From NCBI GenBank assembly GCA_037367405.1, contig JAZKJV010006940.1:248001-312000 (forward strand): 64,000 bases of DNA, written 5' to 3'. The notes beneath the pieces are model-generated. The model worked only from the letters and a program-made list of their open reading frames with translations, searched no databases and was not told the origin of the DNA. Positions 10,806 through 22,841 of this stretch are shown here, in pieces. Source of the DNA: Ottelia alismoides (Eukaryota > Streptophyta > Magnoliopsida > Alismatales > Hydrocharitaceae). A program made the translations under genes and the position numbers. How positions within the stretch are numbered: the first letter of the stretch is position 1; each line of letters begins with the position of its first letter.

Positions 10806-13800
10806 CTAGTTGCATGTCCTCGACATGCCTTCTCTCAGACTTAGGCGAAATGGTGGTGGCATCCATTCACATATAGATTCATGTGTAGAACTAGCTATAA
10901 AAGGAGGGTGTTCTTCGCCGACAGTTAAAGTCTGGTCCATTCGAAAGGACCACCGAAATGTCATTAGGGTAGGTCTTATAGAGATGGGAGCACACGGAGG
11001 CGGAGAGCATGTCTGCATCGGGAGGTGCAAAGAGAGGTAAAAGAGTGGAGGAGGGCCACCCAACATGGAGAGGAGAGTCTCGTGAGGGCCACCAATCAAG
11101 AAGTTGAAAGGGCAGAGGGGGATGGTCGCTTATTTCTCACTGCAAATGAGACCAAAGATGTTACCATTGTGGTTGTACGGTTACTGAGCGTCCTCCTGCA
11201 TGCTTCTACTGGGGGTGAAGGTACACGAACCAGTCCGCAGTGCTGTCGCACCAAGACATGTGGTGAGATCTGAACCGCAATCTCTTACGCAATCTTACGT
11301 GTCGGTAGTAGGGGGACAAAAGCAAAGCTTGACTTCGGTAAAAGAGGGGTTTCTCATTGGTTATACAAAAATGGAGGGTTTGGAAGTCCGTAGGATGCCA
11401 GAGTCGCAACTAGAGGTTTTGAGAAATTCTTTTTCTGGTGATGTTGCTTTTCTTGATTTCCGTGTCTGCTGTGTAAGGGGTTTTTCAGAATTGGAAGTCA
11501 CCCTCCTGCTGCGGGGACATCATTACACATATGTAATTTGGCACCATCCTCGACTTACTGATGGTGAAGCCCCTCTTTCTGTTTTGAGGGTGACACATTT
11601 TTGGTGTTCCCTATCTCTCGCGTAATGTAGAAGCACTGAGGTAGGAGCTGAGAGAGATAGGTCGGGTGACGAGAGTTTTATCGGATGGACAACAACCGGG
11701 ATCGGACAATTGGTAGCTTTGGTGGTCCCAGAGTGCTTGACAGCATCAACAACGGATGCAGTATGTTTCCTTAAGGTGGGGCATGCTTTTCGTCCCCTGG
11801 TCCAGTTACTCCCTCCGCCGCTACCTCCCTCTCAGGCGGGGGAGACCGACGAGAGCCCCTCCACGTTAGCATTAGTAAAGCGTGAATCGTTACGAAAAAT
11901 CTCATAAGATATGTTGCCGCAATCAACAATGCTTATTTTAGAAAGTTTTCAAAAACTCGCTTCTTCTTCGGATTGCCTCGATCGACCTTTTAGTTTGAAC
12001 GTAAGCTTGGAAGTTGGACCGTCAATAACTCAAATCTTTCTTCCTTTGGCATTGCAACCTCCGCCGCCTTTCCTTTTAGGGTTGGGTCTAGTTTTGGAGG
12101 CCTTCTTGGCTTCTCTTCTTTTTAAACACACCCCTTTCTCATCGGGTAGATACCCTACCATCCTATTATCGCGTGGAGACCCGACCCACCTTTTACAGCT
12201 GGAGGTTCCACTGGAAACTGATCGATATCAAGACCCAGTTACTGCTGCTGAACCGATGGATCCACTTAGCCCTGTGCAGCAAGATCCTTGTTCGGATGCC
12301 CGATTTACTGAAAAAGAAACCGTGATGGTGCTCCGTAGGAGCAGGTAGAGCACCCCGATCTGCAAGAGGATACTATGGTCTTACGAGGCCCTTCTATTGA
12401 TATCGCTCCAGCCTTGTTTCTGGTCCGAGCTCATTCTGAGATGCTCTTTTCTTCTATGCCTGCCGATGCCTATGTGCAGGGGGATGCTACTTCTCGGTTG
12501 ACTGTGGTTTCTAGTGCTGAAGTTTTTCAACGATTTGCCGAACAATCGTTTCGATCGTCTGAAACCCTACTAGTGTTGGATCTAGCTGTTTATAACCTGG
12601 AAGTTACCATCTCTCAAGCCATACCTCAAGAAAATGCTTTTCTCCTGGCCGCTAATGGGGTTGCGGTTCCGACTTCGTCCTCGGGTGACTCCGTAGATGG
12701 AAGAGGGGTTGGAGGTAGATCGAAGCTCTACAGAAGCAAGAAGCAGGTGAGGAAGGTCATAAGAGAAACCCGTGTCCTATCCGAACAAAAGTCGTAGTTG
12801 TTGAGGCAACGGGCGTGGTTCAGACTTCTGGATCAAATTTATCGTCTTAATGGAAGTTTTGACATGGGATGTGAGGGGTCTGGGTGGCCCTAAGAAATGG
12901 AGCTCAATAGATGCTCTGTTAGCTGAATGAGGGTGTGATATGGTGTTGTTGCAAGAATTGAAGCTTGCCTCTTGCTCCCCTCTCATATGGAGGTCTTTGG
13001 GGTCAGGAAACTTATTTGAGTACAGAGCGCTAAACGCTGTTGGAACTGTGGGAGGTTCGGTTATTGCCTGGAAAGAGTCGATCTACAATTTTTTATCTTG
13101 GAGTTAAAAGGAACCCATGTCAGTACAATGCTGCATACATCTATACAGTTTGCTCTATCACGTGTTTATGGCCCCTGTAGACAATTTCTCAAGCAGGAGC
13201 TGTGGCCAGATCTCCAGGATGCCATGTATGCTTACCCGGGGGTAATGTGGCTAGTTGGGGGAGATTTCAACGCCTCTTTACTTTTTTCGGATAGACCCGC
13301 TTGAGAGGTGGGCATGATGCAGGTTCAGCTGACGTTGTCGAGTTGATCGATGATTTGGAGATGGAAGTGTATGCATTAGATACTAAGTACACTTGGCGTA
13401 ACTCTAGGTTGCGTTCATGTATTGACCGTTTCTTGGCATTGATGGAGCTTCTTGAAGCGTTTTCGCTCTCTTCATCCTCGTCCAGACCTTGCACAGGTTG
13501 GACCATACACCCCTGTTTTGGGACTTCGGAGTTGTCTCCCCCTTGCGGGGTTTTCTCTGGTTCAAGAAAGCTTGGCTTCATGAGGATAATTTCAGAGATG
13601 TTTCAAGCCACTGTGATATGACTTCAGCTTCGGGATCCGCGGCTCACCGTTTGGTGCAAAAGCTGTCTTCTTTACGAATAAAGCTTTGTGCCTTCAAGAA
13701 GGAGATTAGAGAGACTAGGAGAGCTCGACTTGCAGAAGCGGATTTGGAAATGAGCAGATTGGACAGTTTGGAGGACGTCAGAGACCTTCCAGCTGAGGAA

Positions 13801-16457
13801 CTAGCTAAAAGATTAGTGATACAAAAAATAATTTTGGATGAAGATAATAAACATATTGCAGAGTGGAAACAAATGCCACATCAATCTTTGCTCAAAGAAG
13901 GGGGACACGGACAACACCTACTTTCATAGAATTGCTAGCAGGAGGCATCATTATAATCATATCGATCTGTGGTGGTGGACGGGAAATTGGTAGAAGGTGA
14001 CCGTGAGTTGTGCCGTGCTTTTGTAGATCGCTTCCATGATTTCTCGAGAAGAAACAATGATAGAAGGTGGAGATGGTCTGGTCTCAAGGCCTCTCACTTA
14101 TCAGAACAACATGCTAGTCACTTAGTACATGTAGTTATATGGGAAGAGGCCAAGGTTGCAGTGTGGACCCTGAATACAATGGAGCACCTAGTCCTGATGG
14201 ATTCCCTGTTTTCTTCTTCCGTGAGTTTTGGGAGCTTCTGGGTAGGGATGTAGTTGATGTTAAGGACGAGTTTACTAGAGTGAATGCCGATTTTGATAGA
14301 CTAAATAGATCACTTGTTTTTCCTGTTGTCTAAGAAGGAAGTACCCGAAAGAATGGAAGACTTCCGACCGATCGCCCTCTCAAATGCTATATATATAATT
14401 GTACCAAAAGTATTGCTCATTAGGTTGAGTAGGGTTTTGGATCACATCATTTCACCGCTCCAATGTACATTCATTCCTGGAAGACAGATTACAGACAGCC
14501 TGCTTATGGCAACATAAATAATTGCTAACTGGAAGAGACATCGTTCGAAGGGGGTGCTTTGGAAGGTAGATTTTTCTAAATTCTATGACACGGTGGATTG
14601 GCGTTTTCTGTGGACGGCGATGGTGAAGCACGGTTTCCCGGACATGTGGCTATCCTGGATGGAGCGTTGTGTCATCACGACCTCCTATGCTATGTTGGTC
14701 AACGGGAAACCTGTAGGTGTTCTTTTTTCCAACTGCAACATGTAGTTAGACAGGGTTGTCCGCTAGCAACCATGCTTTTTGTGATTGCGTCTGAAATCCT
14801 GACTTACATGGTAGAACATGTGCTACTAATGGTTTATTGGTCGGTTACAAAATTGAAGATATTTCTATCCCCCTGTTGCAGTATGCAGATAACACCATCT
14901 TCTTTATTGGAGGGAGGTAGAGAAGAGGCAAAAGGGATGGTGTTAACATTGGAGATTTATAGAGCGTTGTCAAGACTAATTCTCAATCGTAACAAATCTA
15001 TCGCTATCCCTTCTAGGTTTTCCGATGCAAAAGAACTGGACTGCTGTTCGGAGCTCGGCATAGAAGGTGTCTTTCTACCCATTCGTTTTTTAGGTATGCC
15101 CTTATCGATTGGTAGAGTTAAGATGTCTGACTGGTCACCCATCATTGAGAAGATGGAGAAAAGACTCTCCGACTGGAAGGCAGCTACCCTTTCTCGTGCT
15201 GGTCGTTTGGTGCTTGTGACGACCGTCCTCTCTACTATCTTTGTATTTTTCATATCGTCCCGACCTCTACCTGTAGATATCAGATGTCGACTGGAGTTGA
15301 TCATACAGAGATTTCTTTGGGACAAGTTGAATCAAGATGGTTCTATTTGTACCTGGTGGATTGGAAAACAGTTACTCTGGCCAAGGACGATGGTGGCCTT
15401 GGGATCATTCATCTGGAATCCATGAACGAAGCCCTTCTTCTAAAGTGTGTTAGTAGGATTTGAGGGCATGAGTGATGACCTGTGTTGCAGACTCATCTGT
15501 CGTATTCACAACGTCGGGATTCAAGGTACTCTTCCCCAACAACTGACCTATGATCAATCGGCCTTCTGGAAAGGAATCATCTATGTGATGCCATGCTTTC
15601 AAGAGCTTTTTCGACCAATTCTGGGCAATGGTGAATCTTTTACTTTCTGGACTGACAACTCGATTGGTGAGGGGCCTCTTTTCATCAAATTCCCACGTCT
15701 TTTTGCTTTGGTTGCGACTCGTGAGGCAAAGGTGGTAGATTGCTAGTGGTATGACAATTGGATGCCATCATTTTTGATAGACTTCTCAGACCAACGCCTG
15801 GAGGAATTCGTTCTTTTTGGAATCTCTAAGACAGATTGATCGACCTACTAAAGTCAGAACCATTGGATGTGGAAGCAGAACTGCTTCTCTGTTAAACGTA
15901 CTTATAATGCTATTATGAGGTTATCACCGTCAATGTGATTCATGACTGCAACTTTGTATGGAAGCTTAAGCTTCCTAGTAGAATTGGCTTCTTTATGTGG
16001 ATACTACGTAGAAAGCGTATCATGACAAGGGACCGTTGTGCTAGGCTTTTTAGAGATATCTCAATTCTCAAATAGATGCCCCCTTTATGAGACACATGTT
16101 GAGACGATTGATCATCTGTTCTTTTACTGTGAAAAGTCGTCGCCAGTTTGGGTGGAGATAAACTCTTAATGACCGAATCTTCAAAACTTGAATGCATTTT
16201 GGACCTTTTTGTTCGAGGCAAGAGGATGACCTAGAAAGAAAATTTTATGATCGGTAGTGCTCATATGGGCGATTTGGTTAACTAGAAACGTCACATTTTT
16301 TTCTTCCATCGCTTTTATCTTGAGAACATAATTTTCTATTCTAAGCCTCTTATTGAGTCTTGGCTACTGTAAGTCCTTCTGTACTTTCTTTCAACTTTTT
16401 AATATATCTAGGACGAATGCCATAGCGTGTTTCTCCATTTTGGTCTAAAAAAATAAT
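10806..16457 (+). mobile_element. L1-type LINE remnant 1 (sense to host gene)
   Basis: Broken frames from about 11200 to 12800 occupy the ORF1 position. An endonuclease-reverse transcriptase reading runs 12850-16250, and the 3' end is an A-rich tail after TTTGGTCTAAAAAAATAATG (about 16440-16457). The 5' border is uncertain and no target duplication was found. The order ORF1, endonuclease, RT, zinc-knuckle-like tail is that of plant L1 elements. Many stops and frameshifts make it inactive. Confidence 0.7.
12850..16250 (+). pseudogene. LINE ORF2: endonuclease-reverse transcriptase, broken
   Basis: Begins MEVLTWDVRGLG, the start of an AP-endonuclease domain, followed by DMVLLQELKL and the GGDFNASL block (13258-13282). 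The RT follows in pieces: SPDGFPVFFFREFW (about 14190-14235), the FRPIALSNA finger motif (14362-14388), the IPGRQITDSLL block, WKVDFSKFYDTVDW (14560-14600) with the first catalytic Asp, RQGCPLATMLF, and LLQYADNTIFF (about 14870-14905), where the usual YADD reads YADN. The thumb FLGMPLSIGR and a Cys/His-rich tail near 16090-16140 follow. Several frameshifts separate the blocks. Confidence 0.8.
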
Positions 16458-16650
16458 GAAAATACTTATTCTCAATACCACATTCAATTGGAATGATGGA
16501 ACCAAATTTGGATAAGCAACATCACTTTATTTGTTGTTGATCGGCTCGATCGAGGGGTTAGTCAGGATCTTTGTTCCTTGATCTTTGCGTACACCATCAC
16601 AACATGTCTCTAGAGGTGCTGGATGCGACTCACTTTATACTTGTGAGAAC

Positions 16651-17514
16651 TAGGGTTGTCAGGAAAGCTTGAGCTCGATGAGCTCAACTCGGGCTCAGCT
16701 TGTTTTAGAGCTCTTGGGCCTTACTTGAAGACCTAATGAGCCCGAGCTCGAGTTGGATTTGTGGCTCGTTGGGGTTATCGAGTTGAGCTCGAGTTGGGTC
16801 GTGCTCAACTCGATAACTCATATAATTTTAAGATATCTTCCATTCCTCCTCTCTTTCCAAGTTCTCCCTCTCCAAGACTCCACTCCCGCACGAACACAAT
16901 TTCGAGCGCTAACCCTTCGAGCCTTATGGTCCCCTTTCCTATATGCACTATCGCAACACTAACCCTTCGAGTCCTCTGCAGTCTCCACTGTTGCAGGCCT
17001 ACTGTCACCGCCGCATCGCACCTTCGAGCCCTAAACACCACCACACCAACGCACCACACCTTCGAGCCCTAGGTTTTTGGTGGTGGTGGATCTGGATTCT
17101 TGAGTCCATGTTAGAACCCACGTTCGGGGCAATGTGAGTGCTAGTCAGCATTGCCATCCACTACCCGCTCGACACCTGCAAGACCAACTACCGGGTCGAG
17201 ATCTGTTCCTACGGCCAGCGTAAGGATAGGTAAACATCCATCTCTCCTCTCTTCGTTTCCGTGATCAGTAGATATAGTTCCAATACGATGATCGGGTTTT
17301 CACTTGGACCTCTGATGAGTTTGAGTTCGGGGCGATGGGGGCTCATTAAGAGGCTCGTGAGCCAACTCCAACTCAATGAGTTTGGGTCCGAGTCAGCATT
17401 CCGGGGCTCGAACCTTATTGAGCCTAAGGCCCTGAGCTCGAGCGCAAGTTTTCTTATCGAGTTTGAGTCCAAGTTGGGGTCGACTCGACTTGTTGAATTC
17501 GATAGACACCTCTA
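16651..17514. mobile_element. hAT-like MITE 5 with GAGCTCGAGTT word array
   Basis: An 864-bp element flanked by GTGAGAAC (16643-16650) and GCGAGAAC (17515-17522), an 8-bp duplication with one change. Ends are TAGGGTTGTCAGG and, inverted, TAGAGGTGTCTATCG. Both subterminal zones are dense in GAGCTCGAGTTGGG words (16670-16820 and 17320-17490). Removing it joins the two halves of the LINE 2 endonuclease reading, which supports the borders. No transposase is present. Confidence 0.75.
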
Positions 17515-18105
17515 GCGAGAACACCTCATCGCGTTCCCGTATTGATCGATTCTTGGGATCGGTCGAGCTTTAAGAGCTCTTTTTGCTTTCGACGGTTTAC
17601 TCCTTGTCGAGGTCTCATCCGAAGCAGGCTTCCATTTGCTGGATTCTCGGAGGGCTACGTATGGGCAACATGTTCCGTTTTAAGAGTTCTTGGTTGCTGA
17701 AGGAGGGTATTCGAGATCACGTAACTGCATGTTGGCATATTCTTCTTGGTTTGGATTCGACGACAAACGATTTGGCTACTAAACTGACGGGTGGAGAGGC
17801 AAGTTTCATGTTGAGGTTGTGAGGTTGGGCGGGCTTGAGGATTTTAAGGAATTAGAAGGGTAGGAGAGGCTTGCAGGGGAGGTTGGGGGGTTATAAAGCT
17901 CTCCTAAAAGAGGACACGAAGAGACTTGTTGAGGGGTAACATTCTCAACAGTCATGGCTGAAGGATGGGGGTGTGAATACTCGCTTCTTTCATGTGGTGG
18001 CTAATGGGAGGAGGCATAACTTGCTTCACTCTATTAATGTGGGGAGCATGTTGGTGGAGGGTGAGCAGGCCATTGGTGCCATCGTGGCCGACCACTTGTG
18101 TCAGA

Positions 18106-19011
18106 CAATATTGCAGAAGTCGGTATTCGTTATTCAGTTGGAGGAGTCACTGAATAAAGAATAATCGATATTCGGGAGAATATTCGGAATTATTCGGTTA
18201 TGTATTTTTTTATTATTTTAAATAATTCAAAATATATAAATGATTATTTTAAGGAAACTATTCCTTAAATATAAGGGATATGCTATAGATTTTTTTAGAA
18301 TAAACCCATAAGATCAGTTCACATATTAGATCAGTTCACCAATCAAACAACATTTAAGATTATATGCATATTTTAATGGTCAGTCATTGCTAATTATGCT
18401 TCACAAAAGAAGTTATTATGAAATACTATAGCTTTATGAACCTTTTTTGAAGCCTCGAGGTGATGCAACAAGCTCGAGATACACCAATAACTAGTTCGAG
18501 GTGCAACAGCTTTCCGATCAACAACACATCAACACGATGTTCGAGGGAAGCTTTCCTAGTCTCCACAAATCAACGACTTAGCAGGATCTTCAAGGCAAAC
18601 TCGAGCTGAGGCGACACTGCTATTGGATTAGTGGCGAATGGAGCTCTAAGTTAGCTTCAGGCACTCGAAGAACGACGAAGGGAAGCGCTACATGTTTGCT
18701 CTAGAAGGTCGATGGGGGAAGCACAACAACTCGCTCTCGTTTGTATCAAGGAGAGGATTAGGGCAAAATGGGGAAAACGAGGGTTTGGGAGCAGGGTTTC
18801 TAATCTGCATAGGGGTAATCGGGTTAGATACTTTAGTGGTTGATGGATCCGACCGAGAAATGGGAAAGAATGATTTTCAGTCAGCCGAATATTTGGCCGA
18901 ATACTCGATTATTCGGTTTGGGCGAATAGTGGCCGAATATCAATATTCTATTCCCCCCCTCCCCTCAACTGACTATTCAAATCGAATATTCGGTCGAATA
19001 CTGCAATGGTG
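18106..19011. mobile_element. hAT-like MITE 4 with AATATTCGG word array
   Basis: A 906-bp element flanked by GTGTCAGA (18098-18105) and GTGTCAGG (19012-19019). Ends are CAATATTGCAGAAGTC and, inverted, CACCATTGCAGTATTC, related to MITEs 1 and 2. The subterminal zones carry TATTCGG/CCGAATA words. The middle (18440-18860) is unlike the ends, has moderate GC and no recognised gene; it could be captured sequence. Inserted in LINE 2. Confidence 0.75.
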
Positions 19012-19590
19012 GTGTCAGGCGAGTGGGTTGATTCGCTTTAATAGTGCAAGATGGTTGGGCAAAGATGATTCACGCTGTTTTTCCTTAGAACATTGACACC
19101 TCTCCATGTTCAGATGGATTCCTAGTCTTCTTCTTTCAGAAGTTTTGGGACTTGATGGATCTTGATTTTGTGGGGTTTTGTGGAGAAGTTCCCGAATAAT
19201 AATGGGGGATTTGAGAGGTTGAATTGCTCTTTGATCTTCCTTCTTCCTAGGAAGGATGTGGCATAAAGGGCTAATAATCTCTGCCTTATTGCACCCAATT
19301 ACTCTCTCAAAATGCTTGTTATCTTATTGCGACAAATGTCGTGGCTAACCCCTTCGCGGATCTTGATATCTATCATTACGCCTACTTAGACAATGTTCGA
19401 TCTTGCATGCATATGATGGACGACATTGTTATGGTCTTTGGGATTATTGTGGATTGGAAGAGGCATTAGATCAAGGGGTTGTTTTGGATGGTCAATTTTT
19501 ACAAAATCTACTAGTATGGACTGGAGGTTCGTTTGGGCGTTTCTTTCACATCCGGGTGTTGCTTTGGGCGTTTTATGATGAACGGGATGC

Positions 19591-19650
19591 TTGGATGAAG
19601 AGATGTGTGAGTACAATGCCTTGGATGAAGAGGTGTGTGAGTACAACGCC
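19591..19650. repeat. 30-bp tandem duplication in LINE 2
   Basis: TTGGATGAAGAGATGTGTGA plus GTACAATGCC at 19591-19620 is repeated at 19621-19650 with two changes. The unit is a multiple of three, so the reading frame is kept. Confidence 0.85.
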
Positions 19651-21021
19651 TTGTTCGGTGTTGGTGAATGAGTGATGAGAGTGGGGCTTTTTCCATCCAT
19701 AGAGAGGTGTCATACATGGGTGTCCATCGGCTTTGTTACTTTTTGTTCTGGTGACTGATGTGCTGTTGAGGATGGTTTCCCATGCAGTCACAGACTCACA
19801 GATGAGCTGTAGATTGTGGATTGTGCAGTCTCTTTGCATTTGCAGCTTGGTGATCTCCCCATCAGGTACCTGAACCTGCCGTTGGTGTGTGGCCGGCTAA
19901 GCCAATCTGACTGCTTAGTTGTGGTGGAGAAGTTGGAGAGGAGGCTTACATGGTGCTGAGCTTCTTATGTGTTGAGGGGCGACTATCTAGTCCTCAATGC
20001 AGTTCTTTTGCCATTCCTACCTTCCTTTTATCTTCATGCATGTTGCCTGTGGTGGTGCAGGGGCGGATGGAGGCCTTAACGTGGAGATTCTTCTGATTGA
20101 GCTGGGGGACATGCATGTGATTTTGTTGGTGACCTGGAAGACGATATTGATTTATATGGATATAGGGTTGGGGATGTTTAGTCTAGAGGAGATGAACAAG
20201 GCACTGCTTTCTAAATAGGTGTCTTGTATTGGGGGGGAGTGGTTCAGACATGCTTTGCTCGTTGAGGTGCATTAATGGGAATTCTGCAGATTTTTCTGTG
20301 CAGATTGGATCAATGCGATGCCCATCAACCCTTTGGAAGCGGGCGTGCTTTGTTCATAGTTTGTCTTGGGGGATGATAGAGATTTGTGATTCTGTCTGTA
20401 TGATTCATGATTGGATCTGCTGTGGGGTGGTGTGATAGGTTCCCCTGGCTTTTCGCTTGGGCGGCAGATCAGGGAATGCATGGTATGAGGCCTGGGACAA
20501 TGAGGTTTGGTTTCCTTGGTTCAGTTGGGATCTTTCGGACCAGCTGGTGGAGTTGTTGGTGATAACGGAAGTCCTATTGGTGGTGCAGGGTCCCCCACGT
20601 GGACTGACCACTGGACTTTTGTAGATGGTCACGTTATTTGAGCACTTTTTCATTTACTAAGTTATTTTAATAAATTTTGCAAGATGACCGTTAACCTCTA
20701 ACAGTCATCCTTTGGCCCTTTCAGAAAACAAGTGGAATGCAAATCAAATCTAGATTAGTTTTAGGCAAGATATTCAGATAATACAATTCAGCTCCACGGC
20801 TAAGTAATATTGTGCTCGGTCACTCTTGAGTGGTGTTTATTGATTGCAGTTTAATGCAAACTTTTTCTAATAAAAGGTGAAATGAAATCCTGATAAGCAG
20901 TTTAAGATGTATTATTAATGATTTTAGAGTTATGTGGCCTAGAATTAATTGCGAAATTCTGTCAGTTTATTTCAATGGTATAAGCCTATTTATTGATATT
21001 CTCGATGTATTGGCATTGCAG

Positions 21022-21078
21022 ACTTTGGATGGCAGAGCAATCAGAGTGAACATAGCTGAGGAAAGGCCTCGGCGTTGA
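21022..21078 (+). CDS. CP31: cp31-like chloroplast ribonucleoprotein, last coding exon
   Basis: After the acceptor TTGCAG the exon reads TLDGRAIRVNIAEERPRR and stops at TGA (21076-21078), 19 codons in phase 0. This is the end of RRM2: the upstream exon stops at LDGQ and family members continue with -LEGRAIRVNVAEERP. The match across a 13.7-kb gap is the main proof that the two exons belong together. The short basic tail after the RRM is normal for the family. Confidence 0.9.
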   Translation, partial: TLDGRAIRVNIAEERPRR

Positions 21079-22838
21079 GCATTTCGGTTCAGATGAATGT
21101 ACCATCCTCTGGTTTTTATTGTTCATCTTCCTCTAGTTAGTGAGCCACTCAAAGTTCTTATGTCTACTATTCTTTCCACCATCTTTTCGAGTGTTGGCGA
21201 GATAAGGATTCATGTAGCTGGCCCCTTGCAAGGCTGAAGAAGGTTGCCCTGTTTTGTATTTTTGCCATGTTCTGATGCTTTTTTCTATTAGTCACATTTT
21301 TTTGCATATTTTAAATTAGCTTCCGTGTATGAATATTCAAACACTCGTAGGTTGTTTTATCCTTGCCATTATTGGTTGTTATGATGGTTTTCTTCGATTG
21401 CAGAGAATATCATAATTTGACCTGAATTGTTAAAATGATGGATAAGAACAAGAGTTGCATTTATTATCACATAGATGTGACAATTGCATAGTTTCTCCTC
21501 CAAGTCTGCTGTAGTCAGTTGCATTATTGATCTGTAACTGATGCCAATGTACTGTTTTACTTCTGGCGGGAGCCCATGAATTTGTACTATGGTTTTGGGC
21601 GTGTTGGACGGTATTTACATTTAGTAATTGTTTGACCTAATTTGGTTTGTGACAGCCATTCTGTTTTTGAATGAAACATATTTTATTAGGGATAAACAGG
21701 TGTAAAAATGTCTTGAATACCTCCATTTACTTTGTTGAATACTATTATAGAAGTCCTATGAAAAGAGGATGTTGCTGGATTGATAGTTGGGAGGTATGTT
21801 TCCCCCCAGACACGTAAGAGGCCATTCCTCTATTTTTTTCCACCATATTGTTTTTTTGTCATTTGTTATAAAGCCGAGAGACATGCTCGCAGTTAGATCC
21901 ATGGTTTGTTGATGCACTAGACTACCTTATATCCTTTGAATCAAGTGAGCGATTTTGGATAAGCTCCTGGAATTTTCAGGATGGTCACTATCTTTTCATT
22001 GGAAGTTGAGATTTTTAAAGAGAGTAGTTCTCTCAATGTAGAGCTCAGCTCAAAAGGAGAAAGTGTTTACCAAGCTGGCCTACATATTAGACGGATTGAC
22101 CTTTTTTTGTCGATTCCCTGGATGGACTTCAGCACTCTTGCTTGAAAGGAGAAAGAAAGAAGCGAATATTACGATATAGTTCTGTCTTTGGGAATGGATA
22201 GCTCATTCTGACAGTTTTATTTTACTATGTCTGCTGCGAAATTTGAGCATATGGCTTGGAGAAATATAGAAGAGATTTCTGCACATGGATATCGACACAG
22301 GTGTGGATGGTGATGGCGTGACTATACCTGGGTCTTGCCATGCTTGTTCCCTACTTGGGAAATTCTTTGTTACAGCAAAAGGTACGTTTCTGAAACTTGT
22401 CCTCGTTTCATATAGTTATTTTTGACATTTTATTACGGGAATATGGGGGAAATTGCTGGAGAAAATTCTATTTTTTCTCGTTGATTTTCAGGAGTCTGAT
22501 TTTGGTCGACTTCATGGACGGGTGATCCCCGTTATTCATGAACTCATTATAACTTCACTTTCAACAATATGATTGGGCTTGTATTTACTTCAACATACAG
22601 AAAATGTATATTGGTCAACAATCTCTATATATGTGCAGGAAGCTCCTGGACGGCATGCTTAAATATTTGATTGATGATATTGACGATATTGATGTTGATG
22701 ATTGGGGTGACTAACATTCATATGGACGATGACTTTGACAGAGAGCTTCCAACTGCAAGGGTAAGTTCAACTAAAGTCTGTAGTAGGTTGTCTTGCCTGG
22801 TATTTTTTCCCTTTGAAGGGGTTGGGTTTGTGAACAGT
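21079..22838 (+). other. 3' UTR and downstream flank of the cp31-like gene
   Basis: The first several hundred bases should be 3' UTR; the poly(A) site is not certain. Further on, intron-like borders appear: GCAAAAG/GTACGT near 22375-22387, TTTTCAG/GAGTCTG near 22485-22495 and GTGCAG/GAAGCTCC near 22635-22645. A short acidic reading (DDIDDIDVDDWG, about 22673-22710) follows. These may be spliced 3' exons or a small unrecognised gene. No family was identified. Confidence 0.35.
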
Positions 22839-22841
22839 TAA

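Larger units (their letters stand above)
16480..20645 (+). mobile_element. L1-type LINE remnant 2, carrying two MITEs
   Basis: The reading starts inside the endonuclease (SLYTCEN up to 16650, then SRSRIDRFLGS from about 17526 once MITE 5 is skipped). It continues with RFKSSWLLKEGI (about 17670-17705), TRFFHVVANGRRHN and, after MITE 4, the SDGFLVFFFQKFWDL block (about 19108-19150). An RT palm remnant lies near 19300-19660 and RYLNLPLVCGRLSQSD near 19865-19910. A 30-bp in-frame tandem duplication lies at 19591-19650. The 5' part is missing and stops are frequent. It is a second copy, diverged from LINE 1. Confidence 0.65.
7299..21021 (+). other. 13.7-kb intron of the cp31-like gene
   Basis: Runs from the GT donor after LDGQ to the TTGCAG acceptor before TLDGR. 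It contains MITE 6, two LINE remnants in sense orientation and two nested hAT-like MITEs. The same intron in other cp31 genes is usually short, so nearly all of this is inserted DNA. The segment 7300-8008 shows no recognisable element apart from a T-run at 7555-7562. Confidence 0.85.

Noticed and set aside
13301..13621. Separate small gene inside LINE 1
   Set aside because: Reads as the C-terminal endonuclease (KYTWRNSRLRSCIDRFL) in a shifted frame, so it belongs to the LINE.
14957..15325. 122-codon minus-strand frame
   Set aside because: Opposite the LINE 1 RT thumb, which is clearly coding on the plus strand.
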